A DNA stretch of 64,000 nucleotides, from NCBI RefSeq assembly GCF_026914265.1, contig NC_069126.1:31991354-32055353 (forward strand). Direction: 5' to 3'. The translations under genes were made by a program, and so were the position numbers. The notes beneath the pieces were generated by a model, which was not told where the DNA came from, searched no databases, and was given only the letters and a program-made list of their open reading frames with translations. The DNA comes from Mya arenaria (Eukaryota > Mollusca > Bivalvia > Myida > Myidae). Positions 1 through 14,637 of the stretch are shown here, one piece after another; position 1 is the first letter of the stretch, and each line of letters opens with the position of its first letter.

Positions 1-178
1 CAGTTAAACGGTTTAAGCCATAAAACATTAATTTTCGAACGGAAATATGAAAATCTACGATCTGAGTTTTTGTCAGCAATCTTATATCATTGGTTTGCAG
101 ATATCTACGCAAAAAATGCCAATTCCAAAACAAAAAATAAAAACGTTGCAAAAATGGTAAATCTGTGGGAGTGCAGCT
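1..178. mobile_element. Kolobok-like TTAA MITE, right part, cut by window edge
   Basis: Right part of a short inverted-repeat element. It ends in GAGTGCAGCT followed by TTAA at 179-182. Its sequence matches the right half of the element at 40206-40554 and, in reverse, the left half of the one at 27780-28114. TTAA flanks point to Kolobok or piggyBac superfamily mobilisation (inference). The left end lies outside the window. Confidence 0.75.
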
Positions 179-183
179 TTAAA

Positions 184-1590
184 AGCCATCTGAGACTTTG
201 CACCAACGGCCTTCGGAAATCTTTCAGGGTGACTATTGCTCCATTCAATGTGTCATGTCTTATTCATAAACGTCTATATATTCATTGTTATTATCGTTCG
301 TGAAGACAGAGACAGGCACACCTTCAAGTATATCAACTTTGTAAAATTAGAAGCGAGTTGGTATTTATAAGAAAATAATACAAAGGCAGGGAGAAATGTG
401 ATGATATTCCCGTTCTGATATACCGTGTGGTAACAAACAAAAAACGTCACATTAATATAGGAGGTTTGTGGTATGTGCTTAATAAATAGGTGAAACATTT
501 CAGAATTCATAAAGATTTCAGTATTTTGGGAATTATAACCTCTATACAATACATTGTAAACATGACCTATCAGTAAGGAAACACAATATTTTCAATATTT
601 TTGAAATGCCAAACTTTCACTAATGTATATCATGCTCGACAAATGGGTCTTACCCGAAGGCAATGGTAAATAAGCTCAGACTCCCTATTATAATTTGTTT
701 GTTTAGCTCCTTGTTCCCTGATAAAAAGGATTACAAAGTTTAAAGGCCTAGTTTAAGAAATGTTTGGCATGATAATCCCCTGCTGTGCATCTCCTGCTAA
801 TTGCACTGGTGTCACAGTAGGGGCCAATTTCCTGTGTATTCGTTTATTGGCTCAGGGCCATTTAGTGTCCATTTTTATAATAAAACATCGAAAACTGCAC
901 AGCAGGATACTCAGATTGGAGATCTGATAAGCCAATTAGGCAATAAGATTAAGCTCAATTAACAGAGGTTGTACAAATACACGTTATTTGTTGTTGTTGT
1001 TTTTGTTGTTGTTGTTGTTGTTTTGTTTTTGTTTTTGGTTTGTTTGTTTGTTTGTTTTTTTTTTTTTTTTTTTTTTTGGGGGGGGTCACTTAAAGAAGGC
1101 TTAAACTAGGCCTTTAAGGCTCCTTGTTTATATTGCTATGAGTACGTGCTCATGCTGGATTTTTTTAGAATAAATATATGCTGAATGGTTTTGATGGTAC
1201 AATACTTCAGTTGTGTACTTGGCAGTTTTACTTCAATTCGTTAAGGATATTTGTCAGGGACCTTAATGGTGGAGGTCTGCTCTACAGATATAGTTTGAGT
1301 AAAAACTAACTAGACGATTAAAAAAGCATACATGTATTTGCGTTATCCGATAAATATAGACTTTAATATACCTTATTTTCGTTTGAAACAAGAATGTTCC
1401 TAATTCTGGCGCATGTATAGAACACGGGAACGTAGGCTTGAAGTAAGATTCCTACTTCTGTAGGTAGCCAGTCAGTTTGCTGGGAAAGTAAGAAGTTGGT
1501 ATTGCGCTATTCTGACGCTTATTCTAAGAACAGCATCTACACAATGGGCGATATTTGTTGTGAAACTGGATTGAACCAGAAGCCAAAACT
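184..1590. other. No gene seen; T-rich simple sequence
   Basis: No supportable exon on either strand. From about 983 to 1085 there is TTG, TTTG and poly-T simple sequence ending in a G run. The short open frames here have no recognisable domain. Confidence 0.6.
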
Positions 1591-1768
1591 GGTTTAAGAC
1601 TTTGTTTAGAAGCACAGTGGTTTAAGACTTTGTTTAGAAGCACAGTGGTTTAAGACTTTGTTTAGAGGAGTAGTGGTTTAAGACTTTGTTTAGAGGCACA
1701 GTGGTTTAAGACTTTGTTTAGAGGCACAGTGGTTTAAGACTTTGTTTAGAGGCACAGTGGTTTAAAAA
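1591..1768. repeat. 28-bp tandem repeat, about 6 copies
   Basis: Unit begins GGTTTAAGACTTTGTTTAG and recurs every 28 bp from 1591 (1619, 1647, 1675, 1703, 1731, 1759). Copies differ at only a few bases, so the expansion is recent. Confidence 0.95.
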
Positions 1769-1837
1769 CTTTACAACCGAACTTTCAAGATCAGGCCCAT
1801 GCTCGCGAACGTCTCGCGTCTGTAGACGTCTTGAATC

Positions 1838-3195
1838 AATAAACGAGACTCAAGACGTTAGTGAATATGGGTCCAGTTTGAGACTCAGACGCGAGATGTT
1901 AGTGAATTTAGGGCCAGTTTGAGACTCAGACTCAAAACGTTAGTAAATATGGGGCCAGTTTGAGACTCAGACTCAAAACGTTAGTAAATATGGGACCAGT
2001 TTGAGACTCAGACTCAAGACGTTAGTGAATATGGGACCAGTTTGAGACTCAGACTCAAGACGTTAGTGAATATGGGACCAGTTTGAGACTCAGACTCAAG
2101 ACGTTAGTGAATATGGGGCCAGTTTGAGACTCAGACTCAAATTGTTAGTAAATATGGGGCCAGTTTGAGACTCACACTCAAGACGTTAGTGAATATGGGA
2201 CCAGTTTGAGACTCAGACTCAAGACGTTAGTGAATATGGGACCAGTTTGAGACTCAGACTCAAAACGTTAGTAAATATGGGGCCAGTTTGAAACTCAGAC
2301 TCAAAACGTTAGTAAATATGGGGCCAGTTTGAGACTCAGACTCAAAACGTTAGTAAATATGGGACCAGTTTGAGACTCAGACTCAAAACGTTAGTAAATA
2401 TGGGGCCAGTTTGAGACTCAGACTCAAAACGTTAGTGAATATGGGACCAGTTTGAGACTCAGACTCAAAACGTTAGTAAATATGGGGCCAGTTTGAAACT
2501 CAGACTCAAAACGTTAGTAAATATGGGGCCAGTTTGAGACTCAGACTCAAAACGTTAGTAAATATGGGACCAGTTTGAGACTCAGACTCAAAACGTTAGT
2601 AAATATGGGGCCAGTTTGAGACTCAGACTCAAAACGTTAGTGAATATGGGGCCAGTTCGAGACTCAGACTCAAAACGTTAGTAAATATGGGGCCAGTTCG
2701 AGACTCAGACTCAAGACGTTAGTGAATATGGGACCAGTTTGAGACTCAGACGCGAGATGTTAGTGAATTTAGGGCCAGTTTGGACTTAGACTCAAGACGT
2801 TAGTGAATATGGTGCCAGTTTGATACTCAGACTCGAGACGTTAGTGAATATTGGGCCAGTTTGGACTCAGATACAAGACGTTAGTGAATATGGTGCCAGT
2901 TTGGACTCAGATACAAGACGTTAGTGAATATGGTGCCAGTTTGAGACTCAGACACAAGACGTTAGTGAATATGGTGCCAGTTTGAGACTCAGATACAAGA
3001 CGTTAGTGAATATGGTGCCAGTTTGGACTCAGATACAAGACGTTAGTGAATATGGTGCCAGTTTGGACTCAGATACAAGACGTTAGTGAATATGGTGCCA
3101 GTTTGGACTCAGATACAAGACGTTAGTGAATATGGTGCCAGTTTGAGACTCAGACACAAGACGTTAGTGAATATGGGGCCAGTTAGAGACTCAGA
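1838..3195. repeat. 41-bp minisatellite, about 33 copies
   Basis: Unit begins CCAGTTTGAGACTCAGAC and contains ACGTTAGTGAATATGG. The period is 41 bp (for example 1873 to 1914). From about 2840 a 40-bp subtype with TTTGGACTCAGATACAAG takes over, mixed with the older type, which indicates separate expansion waves. The array lies upstream of the Lox5 homeobox exon, probably in intron or promoter-distal DNA. No coding role is seen. Confidence 0.96.
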
Positions 3196-4676
3196 CTTCG
3201 AACGTTTTAATACGAATGCGAATAAGAAATAAGCAAAATAATTCCGAGTACAGAATGCTTTATTAAAATGTAAATGAATACGGAATGCACTTTAAGGCTC
3301 AAGTTTAAAATACAACCGCAGAATGTGGTTTGTGGGAAGATGTAAAACTTGCTCTTTGAGTCATAGATCTAAGTAATATTAACGAAGACATTTCCTCAAG
3401 GATCTTCCGAAAAATGTATGGTTCAACACACTTTTCATCTTTCAATACTTTCTCGAAGAGAGATAGTTGTTCTACGATGCAGACATTTATACTTACTATG
3501 AACAAACATTCTTGGTTATATTTAGCATGTTTATTCCTTTGTTAGGCATTTCACATGTACGAATATGCATGTCGCTAATTATTAGTACTATGTTTGTAAC
3601 AATCTTGCATGCCGTAAAGTGACTCCAACTGCGTCAAAATATTTACGACATTAATGAAAAAGGAATATCTCACAATCGACACAAATATCATATAAACCCA
3701 GATGTTCGATATTATGTCTGCATAACTAAACTAATATGGCTTTGAGCAATGACATAATTGATTTTATTAACATTCATCATGAGTAGCAAAGAATGAAACA
3801 AATATAATGATATTAGATTTAATGCCGCTTTGGTAGATAACAGTATGAATACGATTGATTAATAGGAAAATTTATTTGGCACAGCCCTGACAGTGCAATA
3901 AGTAGCATGCGGACAAATGGCAACGATATTTCGATATACACACGCTGTGTACTGCACGTTAAGCTTGATAAGTTTTTATACATAAACCCCGTAATGTAAA
4001 TAAGACATCTCACTTTCACTCCGAAAGTGGGTGCACTAAATATAACTTCAAAAGAGTTTCACGTCGTTTGCCTGCATTGTTTCGCGAAGGATAAATTTAA
4101 TGATACACCATCATTTTTCCTTCAAACTATATTACATCCAATAAAATTATTTTAAGCAAAAAGTGACCAAATACTAGGGTACACAATAATGCCAAGACAA
4201 CATCAATTAAAGACCATTTTTTGGTGGGGGGGACCGTCAGTGAAAGACAAAGAAATTTCTATGAACGACCCCGGATTTCGAACTCTAGACTTTTATTAAA
4301 AGTTTTAAAACGAATCCAAATTCTATCTATTTCCTTAACAATCGGAGCTCACGTCAAGAGAATGATAAATACGTAATAAGGCTTTTAGTACTCCACCAAA
4401 AGCAATAAATTTCGTTAAGGGAAGTCGATATGCGTCTGTAAGTTGTATCATGAAAACAAACGAAGTGCCTTGAGTGGAATGAATGATGCTGGGTTAGAGC
4501 TATGAGCTCGGTCTTCCTTCGAGGGTAGTTTTGTTGGTGTATTGATCGATGTAAATGATTTTGTAAAAAAAGAAGACGAGAAAATGTTGGGCGTTATCAT
4601 GAACATACTTTAATCAATCTCATAGCTATAAAGAGGAACTTGGTCATTAATAAAAGATTGGAATAAATGAGTAGAT

Positions 4677-4930
4677 AACTTGATTGACTGATGAATGAGT
4701 GAGTGAGTGAGTTAGTGAGTGAGCGAACGAACCCGCAAACCAAATGAGCAAGCAAGAAAGAAAAGAAGAAAAATACTTTTTGAGCATATGAACGAACAAA
4801 CGATTAAGTAGACCAATGTAAGAATCAATGAATGAGCGTGTGGACGAACAAGTAAAAGTACGAACCAACGTAAGAATTAATATCAGATGATCGAAAGCAT
4901 GAACGCGCAAACAATCCAGCGAATGATCAA
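4677..4930. repeat. Degenerate tetranucleotide repeat (GAGT/GAAC type)
   Basis: Runs of GAGT at 4690-4725 grade into GAAC- and GAAT-type tetramers up to about 4930. The 105-residue open frame on the minus strand here is an effect of the repeat. Confidence 0.7.
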
Positions 4931-6279
4931 TAAACGTTTGGAATGCTAAAACTGCAGTGCACAAGCCAAGCGGTAATCGGTTATAATCTCAGGTATATAA
5001 AACATATCGCTAAGCCTACTTATAAAAAGAATGTTTTGCAAATAAAAATACGCAAGGCATAAGCACTCTCAATCGATTTTAAGTAACTTTCCGAGTATTT
5101 TATTTCTGTCTTTGCCAATGTTTTCTTGAAATGACGTATTTTAAGAGTATTTTTACGGTTTGGAAACGTTAGCCGAAAATCAAACAAATTTCAAAACGAC
5201 CCGGGAAAATCTCTTTAATTAACTCGTTTGGTTCTCTTTTCAACAGTAGAAGACTTAATATATTTATCATTGGATAACCGGAAAACGTTGACAGGCGACA
5301 GAAAGACATAGTGACCGGTATGTCCGAGGCAGTTTGACCCTTGTTTGGTGGACGGGTCGTGATTTATGGGTGTTTAGATCTAGACGCATTTTTTGCTATC
5401 TTATCTGCCTTGTTCTTTTACTCTGGGACATCATAAATTTTGTATTATCAAACGAAACGCTGTTGTAAATTTTGTGGTAGCATACTAGTTATTAGATTGT
5501 AAGAATAATTTGACCGATTGCCCTTTGGTCATAAGATGTGTTGTTCAAGATTGGCGGTATTTCTTTTGATGTGGACAACGAGCGGCTTTTATGATCTTTT
5601 TCTCACTTTGGGTCAATTAAATGACCAATTTTTATGGTAAAAACGATAATTAAGACAGTGTGACATTGAAATTATTATCATTAAGTTGCGCTTTTATCAC
5701 GTAAGGCATCGTTGTCTGGTCTTTAAATTGAATTGAGCAGAACGATATCAATAAATAACGTAGGTGATGTTTCAATTGTTGTAGTATAATTAATTTAAGT
5801 GTGATTCTTGTAGTCTGAATACTTAAAAATGAAAGATTATATTTCAATTTAACAGCAAAATATTTTTTGAATTTGTAATAATGATAATCTAACCGTAAAT
5901 AGTCTTTATTATATTTGGCCTGTTTTTGTACACTGTTTTCCACTGAACTTTATAAGGAATAAATAATATGTTATTATTTGAATTTAATATAGATTTAGAC
6001 ATAATAAAAAGACATTTATATAGTAATCCATTTTAAATCATTTAGTATTCAGTGTTCGAAGGGCTAGGCCAGATAGATAAACACATTCTCAATAAACATT
6101 ATCGAACAGAACATATATAACCAATATAAATATCGATATATCTTTTAAATATAATTTTATACACAAACATTATTTGGTGTTTAAAATACACGTTTTTGAG
6201 GTTTTCAATTTATTGACACAGTTAGTGATAGATACTTGCGGTGTAAATAGATATAACTTTACTCAGTCTGGTTTTTCAT

Positions 6280-6369
6280 AGTATAATATGTATGAATAAA
6301 TTAATACTTCACTTTCATTCTTCTAGTACAATATGTATGAATAAATTAATACTTCACTTTCATTGTTCT
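6280..6369. repeat. 45-bp tandem duplication
   Basis: Two nearly identical 45-bp copies starting at 6280 and 6325, each containing AATATGTATGAATAAATT. Confidence 0.9.
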
Positions 6370-7614
6370 ATTTTGCCAGATTCAAATCCAGGTGTTTTTA
6401 TGTAATTAGCAGTGACTACACGTACGAGAACGCAAATAAGGCGAAATAGTCTTTCGTATATTAGGAGTTCTCCAAATTTCGTGCTTCATTTTTCATTTTA
6501 AAGCATGATTATGCCAAAATGGTCCAAATATTCTAAAATTACGAGTTAGCTTTTTATTTCATTTCATCAACGGTCTTAGATTGTTTTCTTTTTAAATTTT
6601 GTCTTTGTATTTTCCCACTTTCAAATGACTGTGGATGTCAGGCAGTCCGGACTCTTTTATTGGTCTGTAATTTTGATTGACATACACAGTTTATTGCCTT
6701 ATAAACTTTTTCACCTTTTGTTTGTTGTATGATATTATATTAATTACATACAAAAAGCCTAGCAGAAATGGTATAGGGCCATATTTCATTATTTATAAAA
6801 ATATTCACACGAATTTAAATTGAATTGGAAAAAAATACAATAAAGTTCACGATTTCTGGTGGTATTTTCCAAAATCCCGGGGAAAATCCATATTATCAGC
6901 ACTAGGGGCGATAACTATGTGTTTTGATAAGGTTAACTTGTACAAATACTGTCAAATTATAAGGCTGTTCAGCGGTTATGACGAATCGAACATTTTGTAA
7001 ATTAATGATGATTTCTCTCGAATTAAAATTCTTATTTGCAGTGAGTCATTATTTCATGCTGTCACCTATCTATACCGGTAAAACACATGTACGAGGAAAT
7101 AAACGGTGATGTCATTTGGTCTCAAAAAAACAGGGAAAAACATGAATGATAAACTATTAATGTGATTCTGTAAAAGATTTATTTAATTTGAATTTCAAAG
7201 TAAATGTATGAAATACTTTAGTTTTATTGGTATGTTGATGTAAAGTTATAAAATGCTCCAACACACTATTTGTTGTTGTTTTTTTGTAATGCATTATGGC
7301 TGCATATACAATAAAAACGTGGAATTTATTAACCAATTATGTGGACAAAATGAATACAAATTATTTTGCTGGCACAGAGTTCATGAATGATGCAATCATT
7401 CTTGTTGGTATTTTTCTGCTTATGTAACAACATGGCTGTTTATTTGTTCGTAAAATCTGTTATCTACCATAAATGATGAATTTGTGGTTTGTTACCCTTT
7501 TTTTCAATGCTTTTTTGACAATTATCTGTTGAATTAAACTCTTAACTTTTATTTATATATCAGACCTTTCAGCGGTAATAAAAAAAATGAAATACAGACA
7601 TTATAAATAATACA

Positions 7615-7616
<2 letters not shown>

Positions 7617-7671
<55 letters not shown>

Positions 7672-7760
7672 CTAATAATAATAATAATAATAATAATTAT
7701 TATAATTTTAATAATAATTTTAATAATAATAATTATAATTTTAATAATAATTTTAATAAT
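7617..7760. repeat. AAT microsatellite, decaying on the right
   Basis: Perfect AAT repeats from about 7617 to 7669, then interrupted AAT/ATTTTAAT sequence. It lies about 0.5 kb before the homeobox exon, probably in its intron. Confidence 0.9.
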
Positions 7761-8178
7761 ACATATAATAAAAATAACAAGAAAATATCATATTAAAATA
7801 CAAATCAAATTATTGAAATAAAAACAAACCTTACTCTTTATTTCACCTCACTGTAACAACAACAAAAATGTGGAATATCTTGGAATATAATATGGTAGTG
7901 CCTTGAAATGAATAGTGTTACTTCACCCACAATCTAAATCTGTTTCTATAGAGGAAAATATAACATGATCTGTGTATGAATAAATATTTTTTCGAACAAT
8001 TGCCTGTATTGTAAAAGAAAAAATATTTTAAAATAGTAACGTATTAACAAAAGAGTCCTTATTTTATTGATGATGTTTCGCCATTTTACATTGGAGTTTT
8101 TTTCCACATTTCACGCGAAATTGTTAAATGAGATGTCATACGCCATAAAACCAGAATGGGTCAGTTTTTGTTATTTAA

Positions 8179-8535
<357 letters not shown>

Positions 8536-10222
8536 TTTCAGTGCTACAATATTTAATTGGTCGTAATATTATAGTAAATCTAAGTTCCTGGAAATCAACT
8601 TTCCCAGGCATTAGATCGTTCAGTAGAAGACGGAATAGTCCGAGAACTCACGGACGATGCCGAACATTCACGGAGAGATACGAGGACAGGTTCGGGGGAA
8701 TATATCGAGGGCACATACAGCGATGAAAATACTGAAAATACATAGAAGCAGAAGTGTGCGAATTTCTCGGAGTCGTGGTGTGCAGCATATTATTATCTCT
8801 ACCTGGAACACAATCTAAGCCAAAGAGAAAAGTTTAATTAAAACTTTTGCTCTTGTTTTATGCTCGAAATTAGCTATATATTTAATAGTCATTTTCATAA
8901 AGACATTAGCAGTAAACTATTTGTCTCTTAAAAAAACTCAGGGTATATTATTTGCTGTTTTAAGTTCAATAGTACGTTATTTCTTGTTTTGTGGAACATG
9001 CATATAAAGTATCATATTTTACCGTTAGATAAAGATTCAGTGTATAAAATTGTGTTGTATCTTTGTTGTGAAAACGTATATAGATTAAACTTCGAAAAAA
9101 CGTTAATTACAAATCTCTATTTAGTTATCACTATGGCAACGTGTCAACAATAGATACGTACACGAAAATTGATTGATTTTCCTTGTAACTTAAGGAAATA
9201 ATAAAAGAATAAAGGGACGAATACAGTCACTATTGAATAATTTGGTACTTGTATATAATTAGCTATGCCCGTTATTTTCACTTATCATTAAGACATATTT
9301 TTTTATTTGCATTTAAAATTAATACAAGAAAATCATTTTATAATGTGTTTTCACAATTTAGTTCACACATAGCCGAAAAACCTTATTATTTGTAAAAAAA
9401 AAATCTAAAAAAGTATATGCTTTCTAAATCGTTCTGTCTGTATACAAAGTTTAGGAATCGCATGAAGTGAGGATAACCTCTTATAGTTTTCTTTGCATAA
9501 TTGTTCATTTTGTTGATGGCAAATGTTACATTAAAACAAAAGTTTATTGTAGTTTAGACGGATACACCTTATTAAATTACCTTTTTATGACGCTATATAA
9601 ACCCTTAAAAAATACATTGTTTACTTCTTTACATGTAAAATTTTACATAATAACGGCTTTTATTTTTCGAAAGACGGTTTGGGTGAAAATCTAGCAGGAA
9701 AGGCTCCGACACTTGACACAAAAATTTATTTTCATAAGATCATTAAATATGTTTTATTTTCTCTATGGTTCATTATATCATAGAGGTCACTGAGTAAATA
9801 TTTGTGGCAATAAAATTAATGTCTTTTCATGTATATTATGATTCTACTGCCCATGTTTGTTTAAATGTTTAAGGCAATAAATAATGAAATACAAATAGTT
9901 TCTTCTTCTGTTTTTCATTGTCTGATTGGTAGCTATGGAATTCTTTAAGTAAAAGAATCGGTCCATGGAATTGTGTTGTACCTGCTTGTTAATGAAAACT
10001 GAATGTGTCTAAGAGAACCATTCTCCTAAACCAGAGTGATGATGCTATGCGTACCACAGATTTGTAATTATCAAACCTCTGATGAATGACAATGATGGGG
10101 GCAGCTCTTAGTTGTCTTAAAGTTATTAATGATTAGTTCCCACATCTAAAATTACGTTAAAGTGAAAACTACATACTTTTCTTAAATTGTATTGATACCA
10201 GTCCATTCCTTTCCATTCGTCT
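8536..10222. other. Probable Lox5 3' UTR and downstream DNA
   Basis: No further coding exon seen. AATAAA hexamers on the + strand at 9200-9205 and 9208-9213 are plausible polyadenylation signals for Lox5, giving a 3' UTR of roughly 0.7 kb. The remainder is AT-rich and unremarkable. Confidence 0.5.
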
Positions 10223-10235
10223 ATTTGCTTATTGG

Positions 10236-10532
<297 letters not shown>

Positions 10533-10702
10533 ATTCGTACCGTGAGTAGTGAATTAAACGTAACATGTTCACGTAAACAAGCACTTAACGTATATGTAGG
10601 CACTTAACATTAAAACGTACTTATCACTTTAACGTAGGCACTTACCAGTCAGAAGTGGGAACTAAGCCATAAATTGAAGACAATTACTCGGAGTCAATTA
10701 CA

Positions 10703-10709
10703 ATGATGG

Positions 10710-10781
<72 letters not shown>

Positions 10782-10806
10782 CGACGACGATGATGATGAT
10801 GATGAT
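10703..10806. repeat. GAT microsatellite
   Basis: About 34 GAT units with a short GAC interruption near 10781-10789. Confidence 0.95.
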
Positions 10807-13009
10807 ATGGGCAATCGGCTGGATTTTAGTTATCGATTAATCGGACAAACAGACCGACTTATTAATCGGATCAATCGATAAATATCAGACAGAAATAGAG
10901 GAATACATGTGTTGTGTTTTTCGTATTTATACCTATTAGGCACTGGAAAATAAAATCACACAATGCATGGCTATGAATCAAATAAAATAAAGAAGCCAAA
11001 AATTTGTTTTTTGTACCCTTTAACTTTTCCAACAAACAACAATCATATTTATATCTAATTGTCAACAAAACAATTAAAACACATTTTTCGACTAATTGAT
11101 ACCGGCAAAACGTTGTCGACGACCTATAACACACAGTCCGCGGCGACGATTGATCGACGACCGCCGAATCGGCCCATCACTAAATTAATACCAACATAAG
11201 TCTTTGAACGTTATTTTTTGTCAATATGTAATTAAAAAATCACATGTTTTAATAAATAGTACATACTGGATGATGACACAGTAAACTAACTTCAGGACGA
11301 ATGTTCATTACACAGTTACTTAAAAATAGGAAAACATTATTTGTGTTTAAAATGATTCACACCTTCAAGTCCATCATAAAATGATAATTTTAAAATGGCA
11401 TCTAAAATTAAATAATGGTCCAAGAAATTAAACCCTTTCATGATAGAATCAGCAAAAAATCACACAATAGTTTTAAATTCCGAAAGTTATCTTAGACCAA
11501 ATACGGGAATATAGATATATTTTACATACACATTTAATGGCACATTACCATGAGCTGAAGTTTTGACACAATCAAATATGATTTTTTACAAATCTGGAGA
11601 TCTTGGTAAACAACTGAATTTTATTAATGCCGTTAAAGAAGAAAATTAGACAGTAAGCAATTCTCAGTTCTGTTTTAATCTGCTCTGTTCCGTTCTTTCA
11701 ATATGGCAGAAATTACATAGCTAACTCTTATTGCGCGGCGACGAAAAATATGCAGATTTTCAGCAGCTTTCACAATATTCATTAGTCATTAATGTCTGGA
11801 CAATTCATTTCAAGTTAACGAATTATCTTGGCAGTTCCTCTATATTCATTTTAACATTATGTTCATGAGTATAATGAAAACGAATACACAGCGTAAGAAT
11901 AAAACAGATGAGTTCATATCGGTTAAATGTATTCATTAATTTCTATTTCATGACTCCGATCCGACATTGATTGCTTCTTTAAATTCTAGTCAAACATTGA
12001 ACCGTATACACTAAGAAACGGGAAGTATAAGTCCCTATTTTAAATTACATACAAAAATACTCTTTGATTCGACATTTCTTATTACATGAAGATTCTGCCA
12101 ACATCTTGTTTAATGTCAGCATATATATTGACATATTTTTCTTGATCCCCAGTCGCTTCAAAATTTGTCACCATTGAACTATCAAGTTGCCGCCATTGAC
12201 ATTTAAAACGGCAGCACTAGCGGTTTCAGGTACAGTGGGCGTACCCGGTGTATTCGGCGCCCCTACACCCACCCCGCCCTAAAATTGCCAAAGTGAACTT
12301 TTTATGAAAATTGAGAAGGCTGATAATTCATATATTTTACCAAAATAAACCACAGTAGCCAAACGCTTAACTGCTGGAGGCATCAGAAACGCATATGGTA
12401 GCTTAAGAGAATAATAACAAAAACACACTCTTGAAATCATATATTTCACTGACCTGCGACTCGTTTCTATATTCACTTCAATAATCATTTTAACATTTTG
12501 CCAAAATTTGAAGGATCTTCAAACGTGCCAAAAAATCTATGGATTTCGGGGAGATAACCAATCACACAAACCTGACTGTTCCTGCATTTATAAGCTACCT
12601 TGCTGTAAATGACATGAAAAATGGAAATTTTAAGATATGCGAAAATAAATGAATACAATTGTGATTAATTATTATAGCGATCCACTGACTTAGATTATAG
12701 TCCACGACTAAAATTGTGATTTTGTTGGGCTTAATTGAATTTTATGAAATATGTCATGAGTATCTAGTCGTTTTTCTTGTGTGAGTCGTTTAATATCGGA
12801 CGTTATGACAAATTGAATACATGTTAAAGTTACTTCCCTTATATCCATAACTGCCATTTGTGAACCACCTTGGGCAATGTAAGATATTGCCTGACCAGGT
12901 CAGTTTTTAGTCCTTTTTACAAGCATATGTTCTTGAAATTTAGCTGTGATATTAAGAATGTTAGACTTTAAACTTTTCTCCTCGCAGGCTATCTTTTATC
13001 GGTTTATTG
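10807..13009. other. No gene seen between Lox5 and the element at 13 kb
   Basis: AT-rich intergenic sequence. A segment of about 370 bp at 10805-11180 has ATCGG/CCGAT-rich ends (GGGCAATCGGCTGG at the left, GCCGAATCGGCCCATCAC at the right) that resemble decayed inverted repeats, perhaps an old DNA transposon. A small GC-rich patch at 12210-12285 is unassigned. Confidence 0.5.
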
Positions 13010-14396
13010 CAGTGTACGAAGTTCAGATTTGAATCCACAAGCCCATTTGGGCTACCAGATAGGAAATTTTATCGGGCTACCAGATAGGAAAATTTACTAG
13101 CACGAAACCAATTTCACAAGCCCAAACATAAACACCATAAAGAACCTTTTTTGGAAGAATTTATGGGAAGTTTGAATATGATTCCAACCTCTAATCTAGC
13201 ACGCTTGAACACTCTCAATCAGTTTCAATAATTCAAAAAATGTTCAATCTGGACAATGCGTCAAAAATTCATTGAGCGAAGTGAACTTCTCGTAGACTGA
13301 AAAAATCACAGGCCCCACCCAACGTAAAAAATAGGTAGATAAATTATAGTGATACATATAAATAATAAAGCTTTCAAAAAGTTAAAAAAGAAGATAATGC
13401 TATCTGACTATGTTAAACAGATCATTTATTTAAGATGATACGAATTAAGCATGTACTATTAGTTCTATTATTTAATGCATCATTGTCAAATCTGATATGC
13501 ACCAGTGATTGTGCAATTTCTCTTTTCTACTTTCAGTTTCACTTTCAATTTCCAGAAGTAAAAACAAACAAAATATCGATGTTTCTATTGCCAATTAATA
13601 TTCCTATAAATGTTATTAAAATAAATGGCAAAGCAATTCAAAGGTATAACATAGAACCTTACTGTACTGTACACTGACAACAATTTATCTATGTCCAACA
13701 GTTCTCCTTTCACTTTGATTAAATTTGACAGGAAGTAAACGGGCACCTGTTTCCCGCGCATTTAAGACGATATTTGTAAAATATTAATTTTCTGTTATGT
13801 ATTAAAAACTTAAAATCTATCATTTAATTTTCGATAATAAATAAAATTTATTTAAACAAAATAAATAAAGTATCATTTTTCACAGCCATCGTAGTTAGCG
13901 AAAACTGCCGAACTTATGCATTAATTAACATAAATGGGCAGAGTTATTGACGTCATTGAGTTTGACTGCTGCTTACAGACACAGATACTGGTTACAAACT
14001 GATCGATAATCACTTGTCACTTCAGGCTTTTATAACTCTTGACATATTAATAGAAAAAAACAAAACATTCAGCTCATGGCTTGCAGTCCTGAACCGCAGA
14101 GCAATTAACTTTCTGATCATCGTCAAACTCAGCGATTCTGACCTTGCTTTGATCTTTCGCCATTGTCAAGGCGACTAAAACACAACTTAGTCGCTCGAGT
14201 TGCCTGAAAGGATGCATTCTTGAAAAATAATCGTATAAAAACATGATGCTATACGTGTTAAATTGACATGTTTTTATTTAAGTTACATTAGGAAAAAAAT
14301 GGTGGCCCGGTTGGGCTATTTCTGCAGAAAATCGGTAGCCCCAGCTGAATTTTCGGTAACCCCGGGCTATCGGACTACCGCGAATTGCGAACACTG
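13010..14396. mobile_element. DNA transposon derivative with CAGTG inverted ends
   Basis: The left end CAGTGTACGAAGTTC at 13010 matches the reverse complement of the right end, CAGTGTTCGCAATTC, ending at 14396. TTATTG flanks both ends (13004-13009 and 14397-14402) as a probable target-site duplication. Subterminal GGGCTACC-type motifs occur at both ends in opposite orientation. The CAGTG ends look hAT-like, but hAT duplications are usually 8 bp, so the superfamily stays open. No transposase frame is visible. It ends about 240 bp before the first possible PTPMT1 start codon. Confidence 0.7.
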
Positions 14397-14637
14397 TTAT
14401 TGTCCTTGTTTTTTTTACCATTACACATACATGTCTATAACTCTCTTATAAAATACTTTATAGAAGATTGCATATTGGATTCCTGAAAGTGTAACACCAT
14501 TTATTTATATTTTTAAAGAGAATACATATTCTTAGCATCAATTTCTGGCAGATTCCCAGTTACACAAACAATTGAAAAGGGAGATCATACTTATAAGTCA
14601 TGAAAGTAAAATGGGCATTTGTTGATTTGTGGTAAAA

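Noticed and set aside
1838-3195. Regularly spaced repeats resembling a CRISPR array
   Set aside because: Head-to-tail units without unique spacers in an animal genome; it is a minisatellite. The same holds for the arrays at 18.6, 53.9 and 60.9 kb.
13010-14396. Firm assignment of the CAGTG-ended element to hAT
   Set aside because: The visible duplication is 6 bp (TTATTG), not the 8 bp of hAT, and no transposase is present.
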